NCBI GenBank assembly: GCA_031082315.1 | Contig: JAVHLC010000002.1 | Coordinates: 83,362 to 147,361 of the forward strand | Length of the DNA: 64,000 nt | Direction of reading: 5' to 3' | Source of the DNA: Thermodesulfobacteriota bacterium | Lineage (GTDB): Bacteria; Desulfobacterota; QYQD01 | In this document: positions 41,833-53,153 of the stretch, piece after piece | Numbering within the stretch: position 1 is the stretch's first letter | Layout of the letters: each line of letters starts with the position of its first letter | Program-made: the position numbers and the translations under genes | Notes under the pieces: model-generated | Databases searched by the model: none | What the model saw: the letters and a program-made list of their open reading frames with translations, nothing else | What the model was told of the DNA's origin: nothing

Positions 41833-42855
41833 CTGACGCTACCCGTTATTGCCTTGACTATGGGTTGTCCGGTGGGGATCGGTCCAGAAATTATCGCCCG
41901 TTCTCTCGCCTTACATGAGGTATATACCTATTGCCGGCCTGTTGTGGTGGGGGATCGGGCTATCATGGAACGGGCGGTTAAGACTACAGGCGTCTCTTTA
42001 GACATAAGCGTAATAAAGGAGGCCGATATTGAGCAAATCGGGCGCACCTTTCGACAGGGCGATCGACCTGAAAAAATCTTTCTCCTTCCAGTTTCTGGGC
42101 TGGATTCCGCACAGTGTGTTTATGGCCGGCCGACTGCCCGAACGGGCGCCGCTATGGTTAATTATATCCTGCGGGCTATTGAGCTGGCCCTCTCCGGCCG
42201 CGTCCAGGCTATAACCACCGCCCCCATTAATAAAGAGGCCATGCACATGGCGGGGTATGAATACCCGGGCCATACAGAGCTCCTGGCAGAAAAAACAGGT
42301 GAGAAAGAGTACGCCATGATGCTGGCGGGCGACAGGCTAAAAGTAGTGCCGGTAACCATCCATCTGCCCCTCCGGGACGTGGCAACCCGGTTGACCCGGG
42401 AAAAGATACTGGAAAACCTGATAGTTACGGATTCGGCATTGCGCCGGTATTTTGGTCTGGAACAACCCCGGCTTGCCGTTGCGGCCTTGAATCCGCATGC
42501 CGGAGAAGGAGGTCTCTTTGGGGATGAGGAGGTCAGAATAATCGCCCCTGCTATTGATGCCGCTAAGAGGTTGGGGATAGATGCCGCCGGGCCGTTTCCG
42601 GCTGACACTGTATTTTATAGAGCCAGCCAGGGAGAGTTCGCTGCGGTCATCGCCATGTATCATGATCAGGCCCTTATCCCTTTAAAACTATTACATTTCA
42701 AGGACGGGGTAAACATAACCTTAGGGTTGCCCATTATTCGCACTTCTGTAGATCACGGAACGGCTTATGACCTGGCGGGCAGCGGAAAGGCCGATCCATC
42801 CAGCCTTCTGGCCGCGCTCAGGTTAGCCGCCCGGATGGCTGGACATCGCAACTAA
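41833..42855 (+). CDS. pdxA: 4-hydroxythreonine-4-phosphate dehydrogenase PdxA (probable CTG start)
   Basis: Oxidises 4-phosphohydroxy-threonine in vitamin B6 synthesis. Metal-binding residues are in GHTELLAEKTG (about 147) and MYHDQALIPLK (about 270), with the N-terminal TMGCPVGIGPEI that replaces the common TMGDPAGIGPE. The family needs a strand before TMG, which is encoded upstream of the ATG at 41854. The only codon with a ribosome site (AAGGAG, 8-nt gap) is CTG at 41833, giving a start L/M-TLPVIALTMG and 340 aa. PdxA2-type relatives exist, so a related substrate is possible. Confidence 0.88.
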   Translation: MTLPVIALTMGCPVGIGPEIIARSLALHEVYTYCRPVVVGDRAIMERAVKTTGVSLDISVIKEADIEQIGRTFRQGDRPEKIFLLPVSGLDSAQCVYGRPTARTGAAMVNYILRAIELALSGRVQAITTAPINKEAMHMAGYEYPGHTELLAEKTGEKEYAMMLAGDRLKVVPVTIHLPLRDVATRLTREKILENLIVTDSALRRYFGLEQPRLAVAALNPHAGEGGLFGDEEVRIIAPAIDAAKRLGIDAAGPFPADTVFYRASQGEFAAVIAMYHDQALIPLKLLHFKDGVNITLGLPIIRTSVDHGTAYDLAGSGKADPSSLLAALRLAARMAGHRN

Positions 42856-42890
42856 ATTAGGACGCAGATTTTCGTCGATATCCGCAGAAA

Positions 42891-43001
42891 CGCTTTTTCA
42901 CCGCTGAGAACGCAGAGTCCGCAGAGAAAGATTGTGAGACATCCAATATGTTATCTCAGCGTTCTCCGCGAGCTCGCGGTAACATTTTAATTGTTACGAG
43001 A
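42891..43001. repeat. MITE-like repeat, family R1, copy B (inverted)
   Basis: Read left to right: CGCTTTTTCACCGCTGAGAA, inner arms CGCAGAGTCCGCAGAG and ATGTTATCTCAGCGTTCTCC, then GCGGTAACATTTTAATTGTT. It is the reverse complement of copies A and D, with worn ends. It lies between pdxA and uvrA; the rest of the gap is the uvrA leader with GACGCAGATT / AATCTGCGTT flanks. Confidence 0.8.
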
Positions 43002-43061
43002 GCGTCATATTTAACGTCGTGACAATCTGCGTTCATCTGCAAATAGTATGTAAAGGCATAT

Positions 43062-45887
43062 ATGGCTTCTGAGAATATAATCATAAGGGGCGCTAAGCAA
43101 CATAATCTCAAGAACATAGACGTTACCATCCCCCGCGATAAGCTCACCGTTATAACGGGCCTAAGCGGTTCCGGCAAGTCCACCCTGGCCTTTGATACCA
43201 TCTACGCCGAAGGGCAACGTCGTTATGTAGAATCCCTGTCGGCTTATGCCCGGCAATTTCTGGAGCAGATGGATAAACCGGATGTCGAATCCATTGAGGG
43301 CCTTTCTCCGGCTATTGCCATCGAGCAAAAGACAGTCAGTAAAAACCCTCGTTCTACAGTAGGCACAGTAACGGAAATTTATGACTATTTGCGGCTCCTT
43401 TTTGCCCGCATTGGCCGGCCTGTTTGTTACCAGTGCGGCCGCGAGATCCAGACTCAGACCATTGATCAAATGGTTGATTCCATTATGCGGCTAAGCGAAG
43501 GAGGCCGGATAATAATCATGGCCCCGATAGTAGTGCAGAAAAAGGGAGAGCATCAAAACGTCTGGCAGCGGCTCAGGAAAGAGGGCTTTGTCCGGGCCAG
43601 GGTCGATGGCCAGATTTTAAGCCTGGAAAAAAGTCCAGTCCTTGATAAGCACAAGCGGCATACTATTGAGGCGGTAATTGACCGTCTTGTTATCCGGCCA
43701 GGCCTCGAGAGAAGGTTGGCCGATTCTCTCGACCTTGCCACTAAACTATCTGAAGGTATCGCCTTGGTGCAGGTGAACGAAGAGGAGGAAATATTTTTTA
43801 GCCAGAAACAGGCCTGTATCTATTGTGGGATCAGTCTGCCGGAATTGACCCCGCAGCTTTTTTCTTTTAACAATCCCCGCGGGGCCTGTCCGGCCTGTGA
43901 CGGACTGGGCGCCCGTCAATTTTGCGATCCCGATTTGATTATTCCCAACCCCAATCTGTCGCTCCGTGAAGGCGCCATCGCCCCTTGGTCGCACCGGCAC
44001 GGCGTTCATTTTATACAAATACTGGAATCGGTGTCCGGACATTATCACTTTGACATCCACACCCCTTTCAAGGCCCTTCCCGATCAGGCCAAAAAAATCT
44101 TGCTTTATGGCTCTAATGGGGAGGAGATATCATTCTCTTATGATAAGGACGGACGCCGTCACTTCTATAGACAACCATTCGAAGGGATAATTCCGCAGCT
44201 TGAACGTCGTTACCGTGAGACGTCCTCCCGGTCAGCCCGGGAGGAGATTGAGCAATATATGAACAAACAACCCTGCCCGGTTTGTAAGGGAGCCAAGCTC
44301 CGGAAAGAGGCCCTTTCGGTACGGGTTGGTCCCTGGACTATAGATCAGATAGTGAATCTGGACATTAAAACGGCTATACAGGTATTTGAACGTCTGCCGC
44401 TTACGGAAAAGGAATTCGGGATTGCCAGGCGCATATTAAGGGAGATAAACAGTCGCCTGTCTTTTCTTAAAGAGGTAGGGTTGGATTACCTGACCTTAAA
44501 CCGGACATCGGCTACTTTGTCCGGCGGCGAAGGCCAGCGCATCCGTCTGGCCACACAAATCGGTTCGCAGATGGTGGGAGTCCTTTACGTACTGGACGAG
44601 CCGAGTATCGGCCTGCATCAGCGCGATCATGCCCGGCTTCTGGCTACATTGAAAAGACTGCGGGATACGGGCAATACGGTGCTGGTGGTTGAACACGATC
44701 CTGAAACAATTTGCTCTGCCGACTATGTTATCGACATGGGGCCGGGGGCAGGCCAGCATGGCGGCGAAGTGATTTTTGCCGGGACGCCGGCAGAACTGCT
44801 ACATGCCGGGGCATCCCTTACCGGGCAGTATTTATCCGGCCGGCTAGCCATTCCCATACCGGCCAAGAGGCGCACCTTGGCGCACGGGTATATTACGGCG
44901 GTAGGGGCTTCTCAAAATAACTTGAAAAATATTACGGTAAAAATTCCCCTGGGGCAGATGGTGTGTGTCACCGGCGTATCCGGCTCAGGAAAGTCCACCC
45001 TGGTTATCGATACCTTGTACAAGGCGTTGGCACAGAGGTTGTACCATTCAAAGGAAAGAGCGGGACGTGTAGAAAAGATTGACGGATTACAGTTTATAGA
45101 CAAGGTTATCGACCTGGATCAAAGCCCTATCGGGCGTACTCCGCGGTCCAATCCGGCTACTTACACCGGACTTTTTGCGCCGATACGTGAGCTTTTTGCC
45201 CGTACACCAGAGGCCAGGGCACGGGGCTACAAGGCCGGGAGGTTCAGTTTTAACGTTAAAGGCGGCCGCTGTGAGGCCTGTGACGGCGACGGCCTGATTA
45301 AAATAGAGATGCATTTTTTGCCGGATGTGTATGTGACCTGTGAGAACTGCCGCGGTAAGCGTTATAACCGGGAGACCCTGGAGATAAGATATAAAGACAA
45401 AACCATAGCCGATGTCTTGGACATGACCGTGGACGAAGCCTATCTGTTTTTTCAGAATATACCGGCTATAAAGTCCAGGTTGAAGGTGCTGCGTGAAGTT
45501 GGTCTGGGCTATGTTCACCTTGGGCAGTCAGCAACCACACTTTCCGGTGGTGAGGCCCAGCGGGTCAAGTTGGCTAGGGAACTATCCGGGCGTAGCACCG
45601 GACGGACCCTCTATATCCTGGACGAACCTACAACCGGATTACATCCGGCAGACGTACACAAGCTGCTTGAGGTGCTTAATAGACTGGTCGAAGCGGGTAA
45701 TACGGTGGTTATTATTGAGCACAATATGGACGTGATCAAGACGGCTGATTATATCATTGATCTGGGACCGGAAGGCGGTGACGAAGGCGGCCGGGTGGTA
45801 GGCTCCGGCACTCCGGAAGAGATTTCCCGCCTGAAGCGGTCATATACCGGCCAGTTTTTACGAAAGGTGTTAGCCCCTGTTAGATAG
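43062..45887 (+). CDS. uvrA: Excinuclease ABC subunit A
   Basis: Damage recognition ATPase of nucleotide excision repair. A 941-aa protein with two ABC ATPase halves: Walker A sites GLSGSGKS (about 32) and GVSGSGKS (about 639), signatures [12 protein letters not shown] and [12 protein letters not shown], and Walker [13 protein letters not shown] and [12 protein letters not shown]. Zinc motifs are CYQCG...[13 protein letters not shown] and CEACDGDG...CENCRGKR. Length is normal. The end overlaps rex on the other strand by 18 bp. Confidence 0.97.
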   Translation: MASENIIIRGAKQHNLKNIDVTIPRDKLTVITGLSGSGKSTLAFDTIYAEGQRRYVESLSAYARQFLEQMDKPDVESIEGLSPAIAIEQKTVSKNPRSTVGTVTEIYDYLRLLFARIGRPVCYQCGREIQTQTIDQMVDSIMRLSEGGRIIIMAPIVVQKKGEHQNVWQRLRKEGFVRARVDGQILSLEKSPVLDKHKRHTIEAVIDRLVIRPGLERRLADSLDLATKLSEGIALVQVNEEEEIFFSQKQACIYCGISLPELTPQLFSFNNPRGACPACDGLGARQFCDPDLIIPNPNLSLREGAIAPWSHRHGVHFIQILESVSGHYHFDIHTPFKALPDQAKKILLYGSNGEEISFSYDKDGRRHFYRQPFEGIIPQLERRYRETSSRSAREEIEQYMNKQPCPVCKGAKLRKEALSVRVGPWTIDQIVNLDIKTAIQVFERLPLTEKEFGIARRILREINSRLSFLKEVGLDYLTLNRTSATLSGGEGQRIRLATQIGSQMVGVLYVLDEPSIGLHQRDHARLLATLKRLRDTGNTVLVVEHDPETICSADYVIDMGPGAGQHGGEVIFAGTPAELLHAGASLTGQYLSGRLAIPIPAKRRTLAHGYITAVGASQNNLKNITVKIPLGQMVCVTGVSGSGKSTLVIDTLYKALAQRLYHSKERAGRVEKIDGLQFIDKVIDLDQSPIGRTPRSNPATYTGLFAPIRELFARTPEARARGYKAGRFSFNVKGGRCEACDGDGLIKIEMHFLPDVYVTCENCRGKRYNRETLEIRYKDKTIADVLDMTVDEAYLFFQNIPAIKSRLKVLREVGLGYVHLGQSATTLSGGEAQRVKLARELSGRSTGRTLYILDEPTTGLHPADVHKLLEVLNRLVEAGNTVVIIEHNMDVIKTADYIIDLGPEGGDEGGRVVGSGTPEEISRLKRSYTGQFLRKVLAPVR

Positions 45888-46502
45888 ATAATAAGATAGT
45901 GAGTCTAATCTTAAAGTAAAATCAACATATTCAACAACAACATCTCCAGGTACCCGGAGGATAACGGGGGCGAAGTTTAAAATCCCTTTTACCCCGGCCT
46001 CAATAGCCAGTTCAACGACTTGTTGCGCCCCGCCAGCCGGTGTAGTTATGACGCCGATCTCGAAAGGTTCTCGACTCACGACTTCGGTAATATCTTTCAT
46101 ATCTGAGATCTCTAATCCAGACACTAAGGTCTGCCCTATCTTACCAGGATCGACGTCAAAGGCGGCAACGAACCGGTATCCCTGGTTAATAAAATTTGGA
46201 TAGTGGAGCAATGCCTGACCTAGATTTCCCACGCCAAAAAGGCCAAGCCGCCATTCTTTTTCCAGACCCAGGATGTTTCTTATATGCTGTAACAAATGCC
46301 CTGTATAATAACCTACCCCTCTTACACCAAATTCACCAAAGTATGCCAGATCTTTACGCAACTGAGCCGAGTTAACACCGCACTCGGCGGCCAGTTTCTC
46401 TGATGATACGACCTCCAGTCCCTCTCTTGACAATAGGCTTAATTTTCGGCTGTACCTGGACAGCCTGTAAATGGTGGCAGGCGGAATCTTTATATATTTC
46501 AT
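45870..46502 (-). CDS. rex: Redox-sensing transcriptional repressor Rex
   Basis: A 210-aa repressor that senses the NADH/NAD+ ratio. The N-terminal winged helix (about 5-75; [21 protein letters not shown] in part) and the Rossmann motif [13 protein letters not shown] (about 88) are clear, and the C-terminal swap helix follows. In many anaerobes Rex controls ATP synthase, sulfate reduction and energy genes. Here it directly follows the F0 genes but beyond a terminator. No perfect TTGTGA-N-TCACAA operator was seen in the window by eye. Confidence 0.94.
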   Translation of the reverse strand: MKYIKIPPATIYRLSRYSRKLSLLSREGLEVVSSEKLAAECGVNSAQLRKDLAYFGEFGVRGVGYYTGHLLQHIRNILGLEKEWRLGLFGVGNLGQALLHYPNFINQGYRFVAAFDVDPGKIGQTLVSGLEISDMKDITEVVSREPFEIGVITTPAGGAQQVVELAIEAGVKGILNFAPVILRVPGDVVVEYVDFTLRLDSLSYYLSNRG

Positions 46503-46540
46503 GCGCGGAGGTAACTCCGGGGCGTTATTTTACTAGAAAC

Positions 46541-46578
46541 AAAAACCGGGGCTGTAAAAAAATACAACCCCGGTTTTT
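46541..46578 (-). terminator. Rho-independent terminator after atpE
   Basis: AAAAACCGGGGCTGTA and TACAACCCCGGTTTTT form a stem with one mismatch and flanking A/T runs. It ends the F0 operon before rex. Confidence 0.85.
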
Positions 46579-46595
46579 AAAAGAAAAAAACCTTC

Positions 46596-46964
46596 TTAAG
46601 CCAGACCCATTAAGGCCAATACCTTACTGGTCGCCGGGTTGGCAAAGAGCATGATCAAACAAATAACCAAGGCATAGATAACCAAGGACTCGATCAGTGC
46701 CAAACCGATAATCATGGTAACCGTGATCTTGCCGGAGGCTTCCGGGTTGCGGGCTATACCCTCGCAGGCTGCCTTAATGGCCGCACTTTGTCCAAGAGCG
46801 CCACCAAAAGCGGCAACGGCGATACAACTACCCGAGGCTATGACCGTCCAAATGAAGAAGTCTAACCCCGCCGTCTTGGCGTCAGCCGTCTCCTGACCAA
46901 AAGCAACAGAAGCCACGCCCATGGTGAGAATCACGAGTAAAGATACCAATAGCGCCTTTTTCAT
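46596..46964 (-). CDS. atpE: ATP synthase F0 subunit c with Na+-type ion site
   Basis: A 122-aa c subunit with an extra N-terminal helix that looks like a signal sequence (1-23), then the usual two-helix hairpin (about 36-62 and 80-108) joined by RNPEA. The ion-binding residues are Gln59 in helix 1 and Glu92-Ser93 with Tyr97 in helix 2. Q and E-S-x-x-x-Y at a 33-residue distance is the set found in Na+-dependent c rings (for example Ilyobacter); Thr next to Ser is replaced by Leu. Na+ use is possible but not proven. Confidence 0.93.
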   Translation of the reverse strand: MKKALLVSLLVILTMGVASVAFGQETADAKTAGLDFFIWTVIASGSCIAVAAFGGALGQSAAIKAACEGIARNPEASGKITVTMIIGLALIESLVIYALVICLIMLFANPATSKVLALMGLA

Positions 46965-47027
46965 CTCTAATATCCCCCCTTTCTATGTAAGAGTTTATAT
47001 ACTGCCTTCTTCCAAAAGGTTATCATT

Positions 47028-47741
47028 TTAATGAGCGTGTTCCATGGCCCCTGTAAAATAGAGTATAGACAAGAGCACAAAAACAAAGGCCTGCACGAAG
47101 CAGACAAATACACCCAGGGCCATTATTGGCAACGGCCCCAAAAATGCGCCTGCCAGCAGGAAGAGTAGCCCGAGCAATACTTCCTTAGCCATGATATTGC
47201 CAAAGAGTCGTATGGACAGCGACAGAATGCGTGCAAAGTGTCCTATAAGCTCTATAGGAAGCATAAGGGGTGCCAGCCAGCTAACCGGGCCCATAAAATG
47301 TTTGACATACTTTACCCCGTGGAATTTGACCCCTAAAATATGAGTGGTTATAAATACAATAAGGGCCAGTGATAGGGTCGTATTTACATTGGCGGTTGGG
47401 GACATAAATCCGGGGAACAGCCCGATAAGATTAGCTATAAAGATGTAAATTCCCAATGTAGCAATCATAGGAAGCATTAGCTTTGCCCCTTCTTCACCCA
47501 TATTCTCAGCCGCAAAGCCTTCTATGCCGGAAATTACAGCCTCAAAAAAATTTTGCCCCTTGCCGGGGATCATTTGGATTTTACCAACAAAGAGCTTGGC
47601 AGAGAGGATCAGTACGAGCATGACGAACCAGGCATTCGTTACATGCGGTGCGATTATCTTGGGCAATAGGCCATGCCCACCATGTACCGGCAGATGAAAC
47701 AGTTCCAGTAATAGGTTGATAAACAGGATTGGATGTTCCAT
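47028..47741 (-). CDS. atpB: ATP synthase F0 subunit a
   Basis: The stator channel subunit. A 237-aa protein with about six helices, containing the essential arginine in LSIRLFGNIMAKE (about 178) and a C-terminal FVCFVQAFVFVLLSILY helix. It lies between atpI and atpE; b, delta, alpha, gamma, beta and epsilon are not in the window, so F0 and F1 genes are in separate places, as in other Desulfobacterota. Confidence 0.95.
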   Translation of the reverse strand: MEHPILFINLLLELFHLPVHGGHGLLPKIIAPHVTNAWFVMLVLILSAKLFVGKIQMIPGKGQNFFEAVISGIEGFAAENMGEEGAKLMLPMIATLGIYIFIANLIGLFPGFMSPTANVNTTLSLALIVFITTHILGVKFHGVKYVKHFMGPVSWLAPLMLPIELIGHFARILSLSIRLFGNIMAKEVLLGLLFLLAGAFLGPLPIMALGVFVCFVQAFVFVLLSILYFTGAMEHAH

Positions 47742-47744
47742 GGA

Positions 47745-48146
47745 TTAAGTTGCCTCCTTTGTCCTGATGATCTTCCACAATTCTGTGAAAGCAATTACCA
47801 TAATATTAATAACAACTACCGAAAGTCCGGTAATCAGCCCTAAAGGATGTACCATCTTATTCATTATCAGTTCATAAAGGACGCCCCCGATAATGATCAG
47901 GCGCAGATAGTACTTGACGTAGTAAATGGCCTTATGGCCAAAAACGACCTGTTGATCAAATATCTTCCGGAGCGCCGTCTGAAGCCAGTAAAAATTAAAA
48001 CCGGCTATTATTCCCCCGACCAGTATACCCAAGGCGAAATCTATCGAGACAAAGATGACCCCGAAGATAGTTAGAATTAGACACAATATCAGACTGGGAA
48101 CCTGTACTTTTTTTATTAATTGTGTCGAACGCCAAAAATCTGACAT
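47745..48146 (-). CDS. atpI: ATP synthase subunit I (AtpI-like)
   Basis: From the ATG at 48146 a 133-aa protein with four helices (about 14-35, 40-62, 80-98, 103-125). It begins MSDFWRSTQLIKKVQ; the longer frame overlaps atpZ. AtpI-type proteins help assemble the c ring. It ends three bases before atpB. Confidence 0.85.
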   Translation of the reverse strand: MSDFWRSTQLIKKVQVPSLILCLILTIFGVIFVSIDFALGILVGGIIAGFNFYWLQTALRKIFDQQVVFGHKAIYYVKYYLRLIIIGGVLYELIMNKMVHPLGLITGLSVVVINIMVIAFTELWKIIRTKEAT

Positions 48147-48151
48147 GGTCG

Positions 48152-48376
48152 TTATAGATCCTTCCGCCTGGCCAGCTGCACCAGATTCCGAAACCCGGCT
48201 ACGACTCCTAAAATAAGAAAAATAAGGGTTAGCCATGGTTTCGTGCGTCCGCCGAACACATACTCATCCAATGCGTAGCCTATAAAGAAACCGACGAATA
48301 CGGAAGCGGCTACGGCTATGCCGATAGTGCTAACGTCTCCAATCAGCCTAAAAAGCCTCTTTACGTCTTCCTTCAT
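48152..48376 (-). CDS. atpZ: AtpZ-like F0 accessory protein
   Basis: A 74-aa two-helix protein with G-x-x-x-G patterns (FVGFFIGYALDEYVFGG; GVVAGFRNL), the AtpZ/AtpQ type found at the head of F0 operons; some bind Mg2+ or Ca2+. First gene of the atpZ-I-B-E operon. Confidence 0.85.
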   Translation of the reverse strand: MKEDVKRLFRLIGDVSTIGIAVAASVFVGFFIGYALDEYVFGGRTKPWLTLIFLILGVVAGFRNLVQLARRKDL

Positions 48377-48486
48377 TGGACAGCCTGCACAGTTGACTGC
48401 CGGGGACTATTTCAAATAACAAGGCAAAAACAAGTTACTTGGTATCATAGCGCCCCGGTAAAGTCAACATTTTTTTGAATAGCGAT

Positions 48487-49770
48487 TCATAAAACCTTAA
48501 AGTATTTCTCCGCGGCATCCAATATTCTATCAATATCTTCCTTTGTATGCGCGAGCGAGATGAATATGGCCTCAAACTGTGAGGGGGGCAGATAGACACC
48601 CTTTTCCAGCATGCCCCGATAGAACCCGGCAAAGCAATTTGTATCGCTGGTCAGTGCAGACTTAAAGTCAACTACATCATCTTTTGTAAAAAATATGGTC
48701 ATGAGGGAGCCTGCACGGTTGACCCGGGCCGGGATGGAATAGCGCTGGATAAGCCCATCGATAGTTTTCTCCAGGTATGCGCCTTTTCCCTCCAGATCTT
48801 CATAAACGCCTTTTTGGGAAAGTATTTTTAATGTAGCTATGCCGGCAGTTACAGCCAGAGGATTGCCGGAGAGGGTCCCGGCCTGATAGACATCTCCCTC
48901 CGGGGCAATCCGTAACATGATGTCTTTACGACCACCGTAGGCCCCCACGGGCAGCCCGCCCCCGATAATCTTGCCCAGACAGGTTAAGTCCGGGAAAATA
49001 CCATAGCAGGACTGTGCGCCACCCAAAGACATTCGGAATCCACTGATCACCTCATCGAAAATAAGCAGGACGCCGTGTTTTTCTGTGAGTTCCCTTACTG
49101 TTCTTAAATATCCCTCGCGGGGTAGGACCACGCCCATGTTACCGGGTACAGGCTCAATAATAAAACAGGCCACCTGCCCGCCTTCCTTTTCCAGAACCTT
49201 GGCCAAGGCATCGGCATCGTTATATGGAATGGATATAGTATGGCCGGCAATCTCTTCCGGCACGCCCGGGCTGCCCGGTATGCCCAGAGTGGCGACACCG
49301 GAGCCGGCCTTGACGAGAAATGCGTCTCCATGCCCATGATAACAACCATCGCATTTAATGATCTTCTTACGCCCGGTATAAGCCCTGGCTAAACGGATGG
49401 CGCTCATGGTGGCTTCAGTGCCGGAACTGGTCAGTCGAACCATTTCCAGTGAGGGAACGGCCTCTATGAGTAATTCAGCCAGTTCAACTTCGAGGGGCGT
49501 TGGGGCGCCAAAGCTGGTCCCGTTTTCGAGCGCCTTTCTTAAAGCGGCGGTGACTTCAGGGTGGGCATGGCCTAGGATCATTGGCCCCCAGGAACCAACA
49601 CAGTCGATGAAGACATTGCCATCGACGTCGTATATTTTAGAACCAGAGGCCCTGGCTATAAAAAGGGGATCGCATCCGACGGAACGGCAGGCGCGAACCG
49701 GACTGTTTACGCCTCCGGGGATAACATCCTTTGCCTTCGCGAAATAGGCCTGGGAACGCTCTCTTTTCAC
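48487..49770 (-). CDS. hemL: Glutamate-1-semialdehyde 2,1-aminomutase
   Basis: Makes 5-aminolevulinate from glutamate-1-semialdehyde (C5 pathway). The 427-aa PLP enzyme begins with the usual PGGVNSPVRA and has the PLP lysine in LGKIIGGGLPVGAYGG (about 262-270) and CDGCYHGHGD (about 140). It starts with GTG at 49770 overlapping the ahbB stop by four bases (GTGA), so the two heme genes are coupled. Confidence 0.96.
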   Translation of the reverse strand: MKRERSQAYFAKAKDVIPGGVNSPVRACRSVGCDPLFIARASGSKIYDVDGNVFIDCVGSWGPMILGHAHPEVTAALRKALENGTSFGAPTPLEVELAELLIEAVPSLEMVRLTSSGTEATMSAIRLARAYTGRKKIIKCDGCYHGHGDAFLVKAGSGVATLGIPGSPGVPEEIAGHTISIPYNDADALAKVLEKEGGQVACFIIEPVPGNMGVVLPREGYLRTVRELTEKHGVLLIFDEVISGFRMSLGGAQSCYGIFPDLTCLGKIIGGGLPVGAYGGRKDIMLRIAPEGDVYQAGTLSGNPLAVTAGIATLKILSQKGVYEDLEGKGAYLEKTIDGLIQRYSIPARVNRAGSLMTIFFTKDDVVDFKSALTSDTNCFAGFYRGMLEKGVYLPPSQFEAIFISLAHTKEDIDRILDAAEKYFKVL

Positions 49771-50270
49771 ACCTGTTCCTCCCTGAAGTAGCTGATATTA
49801 GATCTTTTTAATTCTTTTTCACTGAATAGTATCTGATAATCGGTTATGCCGGTCTTTTCTGCTATTTCCCGGGCCACAGCATGACATTCGGCGTCGGTTT
49901 GGCCGTGCACCATGGTATAAATGTTATAGGGCCACCCGGGGATTGTCCGGCGTTGATAGCAGTGGGTTACATTCTTAAAGGAGGCCATGATCCGGCCTGC
50001 CTTTTCTATCTTCCCTTCTTCTACATGCCAGGCGATCATGGCGTTGGCGGCATATCCGGAGATCTGGTGCTGCAGTGTAGCGCCAAAGCGGCGTATGCAC
50101 CCTTCGTTGCAAAGGTTTTTTACACATGCCAAAAATTCTTCTTCAGGCAGGCCGGCCCTTTCAGCCAGTATCTGAAAGGGTCTCTCTGCCGGAGGAATTC
50201 CATCCTGCAGGACCTGGATTACCATTTTTTCTTTAGAAGTAAGGACTGCTTTTCGGGGGACTGTGTCCAC
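49767..50270 (-). CDS. ahbB: Siroheme decarboxylase subunit B
   Basis: A 167-aa AsnC/Lrp-like protein with VQDG-type N terminus (VLQDGIPPAERPFQILAERAG), CNEGCIRRFGATLQHQISGY and a C-terminal beta-strand region, matching AhbB. It works with AhbA (30808-31251), whose gene lies about 18.5 kb away. The GTG at 50270 is two bases after the GDT1 stop; the in-frame ATG at codon 16 would cut off the conserved N terminus. Confidence 0.88.
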   Translation of the reverse strand: MDTVPRKAVLTSKEKMVIQVLQDGIPPAERPFQILAERAGLPEEEFLACVKNLCNEGCIRRFGATLQHQISGYAANAMIAWHVEEGKIEKAGRIMASFKNVTHCYQRRTIPGWPYNIYTMVHGQTDAECHAVAREIAEKTGITDYQILFSEKELKRSNISYFREEQV

Positions 50271-50272
50271 AG

Positions 50273-50542
50273 TTAAAGTTTTCCCATGATCATAGCTATG
50301 CCTAATAAAATAAACAGGAGGCCCGCACCCATTCGGATGTACTCCGGCGGAACAATGTTCATGACAAACCCGCCGACCGTTACCCCTATTAAAGTGGATG
50401 CAATAAGGGCCAGGGAAGCCCCCAGGAAAATAGCCCAGCGCTTCTCACTGGAAGCAGCCAGTGAAAAGGTCGCCAGTTGAGTCTTATCACCTAATTCAGC
50501 AAGAAAGATGGCAATAAATGTGCTGGTGAAGAGTCTTATATC
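50273..50542 (-). CDS. GDT1/TMEM165-type cation transporter, half size
   Basis: An 89-aa protein (ATG at 50542 with GAGG upstream) with three helices and a single ELGDKTQLA motif (E-x-G-D-K/R-T). Full-length GDT1/MneA proteins have two such halves; this one must form a dimer, as other half-size members do. Family members move Mn2+ or Ca2+ out of the cytoplasm. It starts a small operon with ahbB and hemL. Confidence 0.85.
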   Translation of the reverse strand, partial: DIRLFTSTFIAIFLAELGDKTQLATFSLAASSEKRWAIFLGASLALIASTLIGVTVGGFVMNIVPPEYIRMGAGLLFILLGIAMIMGKL

Positions 50543-50628
50543 CATACAGGACCTCAAAAGTAAATTTCAGTCAGCCTGCTTGCTTCTTCATTCTGTATTT
50601 TTAACACATCTTCCCCTTTAAGAAAAGC

Positions 50629-50664
50629 AAAAACCCCGGCCACCTGGAGATGACCGGGGTTTTT
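50629..50664 (-). terminator. Rho-independent terminator after groEL
   Basis: AAAAACCCCGG, 14-nt loop and CCGGGGTTTTT form a strong stem 25 bp past the groEL stop. Confidence 0.88.
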
Positions 50665-50688
50665 CTTTTCGATACCGGGTTCCGTATG

Positions 50689-52664
<1,976 letters not shown>

Positions 52665-52800
52665 ATCTTCTGTCTCCCTTCTCTCTCCTATTTTATTTGT
52701 TTAAGATAGAAGTTCTCTAATAATTTAGCAAAGTCAATAAAGTCTGAGTGCGCCCTATCACCTCCTTGTGCAAAGCCGAATATGGCTATGGCCCCTTTTA

Positions 52801-52827
52801 TTAGCACTCACCTCAAGCGAGTGCTAA
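52801..52827 (-). promoter_or_regulatory. CIRCE operator (HrcA site)
   Basis: TTAGCACTC, nine bases, GAGTGCTAA: a perfect match to the CIRCE inverted repeat bound by the heat-shock repressor HrcA. It covers the start region of groESL transcription, right after the -10 box. Confidence 0.97.
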
Positions 52828-52855
52828 TAATTAGCAGATGCCTCTAAAAATGCAA
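52828..52855 (-). promoter_or_regulatory. groESL promoter
   Basis: On the minus strand TTGCAT (52855-52850), a 16-nt spacer and TAATTA (52833-52828), directly followed by CIRCE. The position fits a sigma-70-type promoter that HrcA blocks. The remaining gap to pycA (52856-53085) is AT-rich, with a palindrome ATTCCA-TGC-TGGAAT at 53045-53059 and no ORF. Confidence 0.6.
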
Positions 52856-53085
52856 TTTTGATTTTAATGGATTATTAACGATAATTTCCAAAAATATGAA
52901 ATATATATGCCATTATAAGCGAATTATCTTTAAATAATAATAATTTTTGTTGTTTTTTGCCAATATAGAATGGGGTATCAGTATAACTTTATGTGGCATT
53001 CTCATGTGATAGCATATCATATCTATTTGTAATTAATTGTAATTATTCCATGCTGGAATACTTACTGGAAAGGCATTTTTTCTGT

Positions 53086-53113
53086 TTGATTCCCAGGAAA
53101 AGTGTGATATAAA
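53086..53113 (+). promoter_or_regulatory. Promoter of the biotin carboxylase operon
   Basis: TTGATT (53086-53091), 16-nt spacer, TATAAA (53108-53113), about 40 bp ahead of the GTG start with a GAGGAAGGTGAG ribosome site. Confidence 0.6.
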
Positions 53114-53153
53114 GATTTTTTATGCAAAAATATGAGGAAGGTGAGCGGGTTAA

